Shown one piece after another: positions 6,268-8,932 of a stretch of DNA of 8,932 bases. The DNA comes from Desulfobacterales bacterium (GTDB taxonomy: Bacteria > Desulfobacterota > Desulfobacteria > Desulfobacterales > JAFDCJ01). The translations under genes and the position numbers were made by a program. The stretch is taken from contig CP070771.1 of assembly GCA_020345785.1 (NCBI GenBank), positions 6,115,030 through 6,123,961 on the forward strand. The letters are read 5' to 3'. The notes under the pieces were generated by a model, which was not told where the DNA came from, did not search any database, and saw only the letters and a program-made list of their open reading frames with translations. Position 1 is the stretch's first letter. Each line of letters opens with the position of its first letter.

Positions 6268-7368
6268 ATGGGAACAAATCTGATTGGAATAAGCTCAAAT
6301 ATTGAAAAAATAAAGATGCTAATTTCACAGATTGCCGCAACTGGTCTCAACACGATTGTCTGCGGTGAAACCGGCGTCGGCAAAGAGCTTGTGGTTAAGA
6401 TGTTATTCGAAAAATCGCCCAGGTTCGGCAAACCCTTTGTCAAAGTTAACTGTGCCGCCATGCCGGATACACTGCTCGAAAGTGAAATGTTCGGGTATGA
6501 GCAGGGAGCATTTACCGGGGCGATTCGTAAAATGCGCGGAAAATTTGAGCAGGCAGACGGGGGGGTGCTGTTCCTGGATGAAATCGGCGATATGCCCTTG
6601 ACGCTTCAGGCCAAGCTGTTGCACGCCCTACAGGATGGTGAATTCACTCCGTTGGGCTCGGAAAATTCTTTTAAAAGCAATGTTTGGCTTATTGCAGCGA
6701 CCAACCATGATATACATCAGGACATGAAGGAGGAAAAATTCCGTCCGGATCTTTATTACAGAATTAATGAGGCGTCCATTTACATCGAGCCGCTTCGCAA
6801 TCGACCGGAGGATATCCCATTTTTAATAAAATACTATGCCGATAAGTACACAATGCAATTCAGCAAAAAGCAGCCTTGTTCCATCAGCCCTGAAATTATT
6901 GACAGGCTTTGCCGATATCGCTGGCCGGGCAATGTCAGGGAGCTTCAGAATGTTCTCAGACGGATTATTCTGCTTAAGGAAGGAGAAGAGGCCCTCGAAT
7001 CAATGATCCCAGGCAGTGTTAATTCCAACCATAATGCGCATGCCCCTCTCCTCGATGAGCCGGCGCCGCACTGGATCAGCTTTTTGGGGCTCAACGGTGA
7101 AGAACCAAAGCTAGAATCTTTTTCTTTGAAGGAGATCGGTAAAAAAACCTCGGACTTTGTCGAAAGACAGGTGATCTCATATGTTCTTGAGAAAACCGGC
7201 TGGAATCGGAGCAGAGCCAACAAAATCCTGGGGATCAGCTACAAGACGCTGCTGGCCAAAATTCAAGAACTGGAATTGAAACCCGATCAAAGGTTTGATG
7301 ATTCATCGATTTTTACGATGGCCTCCTCCACATCCGATCAAACCGGCCAAAAGTATAGGTCCCAATAG
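6268..7368 (+). CDS. Sigma-54-dependent enhancer-binding protein without sensory domain
   Basis: A 366-residue cytoplasmic transcription activator that would use ATP hydrolysis to remodel sigma-54 RNA polymerase. The AAA+ domain starts almost at once (residues ~6-233): Walker A GETGVGKE (33-40), the sigma-54-contacting GAFTGA loop (80-85), Walker B GGVLFLDEIG (98-107), sensor I around AATN (143-146), arginine-finger region R159/R165 and sensor II WPGNVREL (219-226). A linker of about 65 residues leads to a Fis-type helix-turn-helix at about 300-335 (ERQVISYVLEK...ANKILGISYKTLLAKIQEL), then a 30-residue polar tail. There is no receiver, GAF or PAS domain, as in PspF-like activators, so control must come from expression level or a partner protein. 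The start is firm: an in-frame TAA at 6247 blocks extension and AGAGG lies 7 bases before the ATG. No histidine kinase or obvious target gene adjoins it. Confidence 0.93.
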   Translation: MGTNLIGISSNIEKIKMLISQIAATGLNTIVCGETGVGKELVVKMLFEKSPRFGKPFVKVNCAAMPDTLLESEMFGYEQGAFTGAIRKMRGKFEQADGGVLFLDEIGDMPLTLQAKLLHALQDGEFTPLGSENSFKSNVWLIAATNHDIHQDMKEEKFRPDLYYRINEASIYIEPLRNRPEDIPFLIKYYADKYTMQFSKKQPCSISPEIIDRLCRYRWPGNVRELQNVLRRIILLKEGEEALESMIPGSVNSNHNAHAPLLDEPAPHWISFLGLNGEEPKLESFSLKEIGKKTSDFVERQVISYVLEKTGWNRSRANKILGISYKTLLAKIQELELKPDQRFDDSSIFTMASSTSDQTGQKYRSQ

Positions 7369-7550
7369 CCGTCAGTTTGGCGATAGCGGAATCGGGCGCC
7401 GAAATCTATGAAGCGTCGCCGGACCGCTCCGGCTGCACAATAGAGCTTGCTGATTACCTCTCCATAGGCACATTATTAGAGTAAAATATTTATTCGAATT
7501 TCAAATGATTGTAATTTTAATTGAGAAAATGAGCTGAAAATTAAAATGAA
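7369..7550. other. Intergenic stretch after the activator gene; small GC hairpin
   Basis: No gene is supported. GCCGGA (7418-7423) pairs perfectly with TCCGGC (7428-7433) around CCGC, about 50 bases past the activator stop. No T-run follows, so termination there is doubtful. The right part is AT-rich and begins a series of aaaatgagct-like units (7525-7536). Confidence 0.4.
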
Positions 7551-7634
7551 CTAAAATGAGCTAAAATTGTGGTATTCTGTCAATTTTATAGAAAAAGACA
7601 GAGCGTAGCGTCTCCTTAATTTTAGTCATTTTAG
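7551..7634. repeat. AT-rich palindrome between convergent genes
   Basis: CTAAAATGAGCTAAAATT (7551-7568) is the inverse of AATTTTAGTCATTTTAG (7618-7634) with a single one-base gap, so a 17-bp stem with one bulge can form around a 49-base spacer. The left arm belongs to short direct repeats of taaaatgarc (7542-7568). A T6 run lies about eight bases beyond the right arm. It may act as a terminator for one or both converging genes (stops at 7368 and 7708), or be a small MITE-like relic. Confidence 0.6.
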
Positions 7635-7690
7635 GCATTTGTTTTTTACACTATATCAGACTGTTATGATAAGGGGCTTAAGTAAAACTT

Positions 7691-7710
7691 AATATGACAA
7701 AGTAGAGTTA
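7691..7710 (+). repeat. Inverted repeat, left copy, overlapping the DUF3786 stop codon
   Basis: AATATGACAAAGTAGAGTTA here is the inverse of 8550-8569 at 19 of 20 positions. Its last three bases (TTA, 7708-7710) are the stop codon of the minus-strand DUF3786 gene. Outward similarity continues weakly (taagtaaaa here, ctaagaaaaa in the other copy read inverted). Confidence 0.8.
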
Positions 7711-8532
7711 CTTATAGGGTTCAACCTCCGGAAAACCGTGCCGCAGGGCGAGTTTTTCGAACATTTGGGTCAGTCCGGTCCCCAGCGTGAAAAGAGAACC
7801 GATAGAAAGATTTTCGTCTGCGGTGTCGTCAAAAAAAAGATGGAGACTGGATTCAAGGCCGTCTTCCGGCGACCAGTAGCATATCATGATAGGGACTCTG
7901 GGCAAAGGATGGAGAACCACGGAAATATCGGACTCGAACTGTTTATCTACCTGCTTTCCGCCGAAAATACGAACCAGGTCGTCGAAAAGATCGGTATAGG
8001 TATCTGCGATCCGTTTCATTGGCTCTTCACATCGTTTCCGAAAAAGCGGGTAACGTTCCTTGCCTTCTTCAAGCTCCCGGAACGAGAGCCAGCTGCCCGA
8101 TGGCCTCAGCCCTTTGCTGTTAGCAATGTAGTCAAGAAATGGCACGGCCACCCAAGGATTGACGTGGATGTCTGCGGCAAGATTGCCCCGGATATCAACG
8201 CTGAAGTTTTTACCCAGTACCTTGAGTGTCAATCTCTCACCCGCAAATTGGGCCCCGACTCTTCGGGCTGCCGCTTTAAGGTCAAGGCCGGCGATCGCCT
8301 TTTGCATCGTTTGGCGGAGCTCATCCCGATTCTGTTCGATGATACTCGGATTTTCGGGTTTGTCGGAAAACCGATCAATGACAGCCCGCTCCAGTTTCGG
8401 GCACTGATTGATCTTTTTTTGGCCTTTGAAAACCGCGCCGGCAAATGCCAAGCATGTCTTTTCGCCGCATTCCCGACAATTGGATTTGTCAAGCAGCTGA
8501 AAAATTTCCATGGCGTTTTTGGGATGCGGCAT
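7708..8532 (-). CDS. 4Fe-4S-domain DUF3786 protein, function unknown
   Basis: A 274-residue protein, probably cytoplasmic (no signal peptide or membrane segment). Near the N terminus is a four-cysteine motif C19-x2-C22-x4-C27-x16-C44 ending in CPKL. This resembles the 4Fe-4S domain found in the corrinoid iron-sulfur protein and CO dehydrogenase/acetyl-CoA synthase subunits. Residues ~65-265 fit DUF3786, with landmarks VNPWVAVPFLDYI, PSGSWLSFREL, a central FGGK, the PLPRVPIMICYW strand and LHLFFDDTADENL. The family is typical of anaerobes and has no established reaction; an electron-transfer or corrinoid-related role is only inference. The start is firm: an in-frame TAG lies 12 bases upstream, overlapping the Shine-Dalgarno AGGGGAG, which sits about 8 bases before the ATG. 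The gene stands alone, converges on the sigma-54 activator and is bracketed by 20-bp inverted repeats. A plus-strand frame of similar length (7738-8577) is its shadow. Confidence 0.88.
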   Translation of the reverse strand: MPHPKNAMEIFQLLDKSNCRECGEKTCLAFAGAVFKGQKKINQCPKLERAVIDRFSDKPENPSIIEQNRDELRQTMQKAIAGLDLKAAARRVGAQFAGERLTLKVLGKNFSVDIRGNLAADIHVNPWVAVPFLDYIANSKGLRPSGSWLSFRELEEGKERYPLFRKRCEEPMKRIADTYTDLFDDLVRIFGGKQVDKQFESDISVVLHPLPRVPIMICYWSPEDGLESSLHLFFDDTADENLSIGSLFTLGTGLTQMFEKLALRHGFPEVEPYK

Positions 8533-8549
8533 AAAGAATCTCCCCTAAT

Positions 8550-8569
8550 TAACTCTGCTTTGTCATATT
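8550..8569 (-). repeat. Inverted repeat, right copy, in the DUF3786 leader
   Basis: Read on the minus strand this is AATATGACAAAGCAGAGTTA, differing from the left copy (7691-7710) at one base. It ends 17 bases before the start codon, just ahead of the ribosome binding site. In an mRNA spanning the gene, the leader could pair with the 3' end. Confidence 0.8.
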
Positions 8570-8596
8570 TTTCTTAGCATCAAGCTCCCGCTGTAA

Positions 8597-8652
8597 CGCT
8601 AAAACCTTTTCAATTCTCATCCCGCTATTTCGGGATGGCTTGTAAATGGAGT
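8597..8652 (+). repeat. Structured intergenic repeat, copy 3
   Basis: It shares the left flank taaaaccttttcaattctc and the right flank tggctt-n-aatggagt with copies 1 and 2. The centre is a different but perfect 7-bp hairpin: CATCCCG (8618-8624) with CGGGATG (8631-8637). Total length is 56 bases. It lies 64 bases upstream of the DUF3786 start, in opposite orientation to that gene. Confidence 0.8.
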
Positions 8653-8669
8653 TTATTCTAACATTGAAA

Positions 8670-8697
8670 ACCTGGTTCTCTGGGCCAGGTCAGAGAA
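8670..8697. repeat. Two mutually exclusive hairpins
   Basis: ACCTGG (8670-8675) can pair with CCAGGT (8685-8690). The overlapping TTCTCTG (8676-8682) can instead pair with CAGAGAA (8691-8697). The two stems cannot form together. No gene follows on either side that would make this an obvious attenuator. Confidence 0.35.
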
Positions 8698-8732
8698 GAT
8701 TGGCTTTGCCGTCAATGAATGCCATGGGGTAT

Positions 8733-8917
8733 TGGAATAATGGAGTGTTGGAATATTGAAAACACGCGTTTGGTGGATTGAGATCTTTATTTTATAGGGT
8801 TGTGTTATGGTTGGTAGAGATCAAAAAAAATAAAATCAGATCAAAATCCGCTTTTGATCCCCAATATTCCATTTTTCCATCCCTCCAAAGGCGGATCTTC
8901 GACATTCCATTATTCCA
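8733..8917. repeat. Nested inverted repeats of a tggaatattgg-type sequence
   Basis: TGGAATAATGGAGTG (8733-8747) is the inverse of 8903-8917 at 14 of 15 positions. Inside it, TGGAATATTG (8749-8758) is the exact inverse of CAATATTCCA (8862-8871). Innermost is a separate perfect 8-bp hairpin, GATCAAAA/TTTTGATC (8839-8859). No coding frame is supported in 8653-8932. It resembles low-complexity intergenic repeats or a decayed non-autonomous element. Confidence 0.6.
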
Positions 8918-8932
8918 TGGGTTATCTGACGG

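Noticed and set aside
7738..8577. 279-codon plus-strand frame
   Set aside because: It is antisense to the DUF3786 gene, which has a cysteine motif, a clear ribosome binding site and family landmarks; the plus frame has none of these.
1..8932. CRISPR array, toxin-antitoxin pair, retron or phage defence operon
   Set aside because: No regularly spaced direct repeats, no reverse transcriptase, nuclease or small paired genes were found; the ATPase protein fits the cyclase-ATPase-TPR signalling type better.

Overview
The window looks like a stretch of a Gram-negative, probably anaerobic, deltaproteobacterial (Desulfobacterota-like) chromosome. This is inferred from gene content and repeat style: a Cys-rich DUF3786 protein, a sigma-54 activator, a very large zinc-ribbon/cyclase/ATPase/TPR protein, and many low-complexity intergenic repeats. 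There is no rRNA, tRNA, CRISPR array, phage gene or intact transposase that I can see.

Layout. Positions 1-787 hold no convincing gene; the right half is degenerate repeat ending in a 7-bp tandem array that runs into the ribosome binding site of the first gene. Positions 788-4291 (+) encode a 1167-residue multidomain protein: two zinc ribbons, a class III nucleotide cyclase domain, an AAA/STAND-type ATPase and a long TPR-like region. Its last ~43 codons are repeat-derived. A repeat-filled gap (4292-4643) separates it from a convergent MscS-type channel gene (5471-4644, -). The 796-bp divergent gap 5472-6267 is rich in structure: two copies of a 53-bp repeat, a multi-stem palindromic or RNA-like element near 5775-5894, and a long hairpin directly upstream of the next gene. 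Positions 6268-7368 (+) encode a sigma-54 enhancer-binding protein with no sensory domain. After an AT-rich gap with a large palindrome comes a convergent 4Fe-4S/DUF3786 gene (8532-7708, -), bracketed by near-perfect 20-bp inverted repeats. A third copy of the structured repeat lies upstream of it, and the window ends in nested inverted repeats.

How the parts may work together. All four genes are single transcription units arranged convergently or divergently, so no operon is visible. Three of them are signalling or stress functions: a putative cyclase/ATPase sensor, an osmotic safety valve and a transcription activator. A functional link between them is not shown. The best lead for something undescribed is the three-copy, 53-56 bp structured repeat (5508-5560, 6185-6237, 8597-8652), which lies upstream of three of the four genes, together with the inverted-repeat-bracketed DUF3786 gene.
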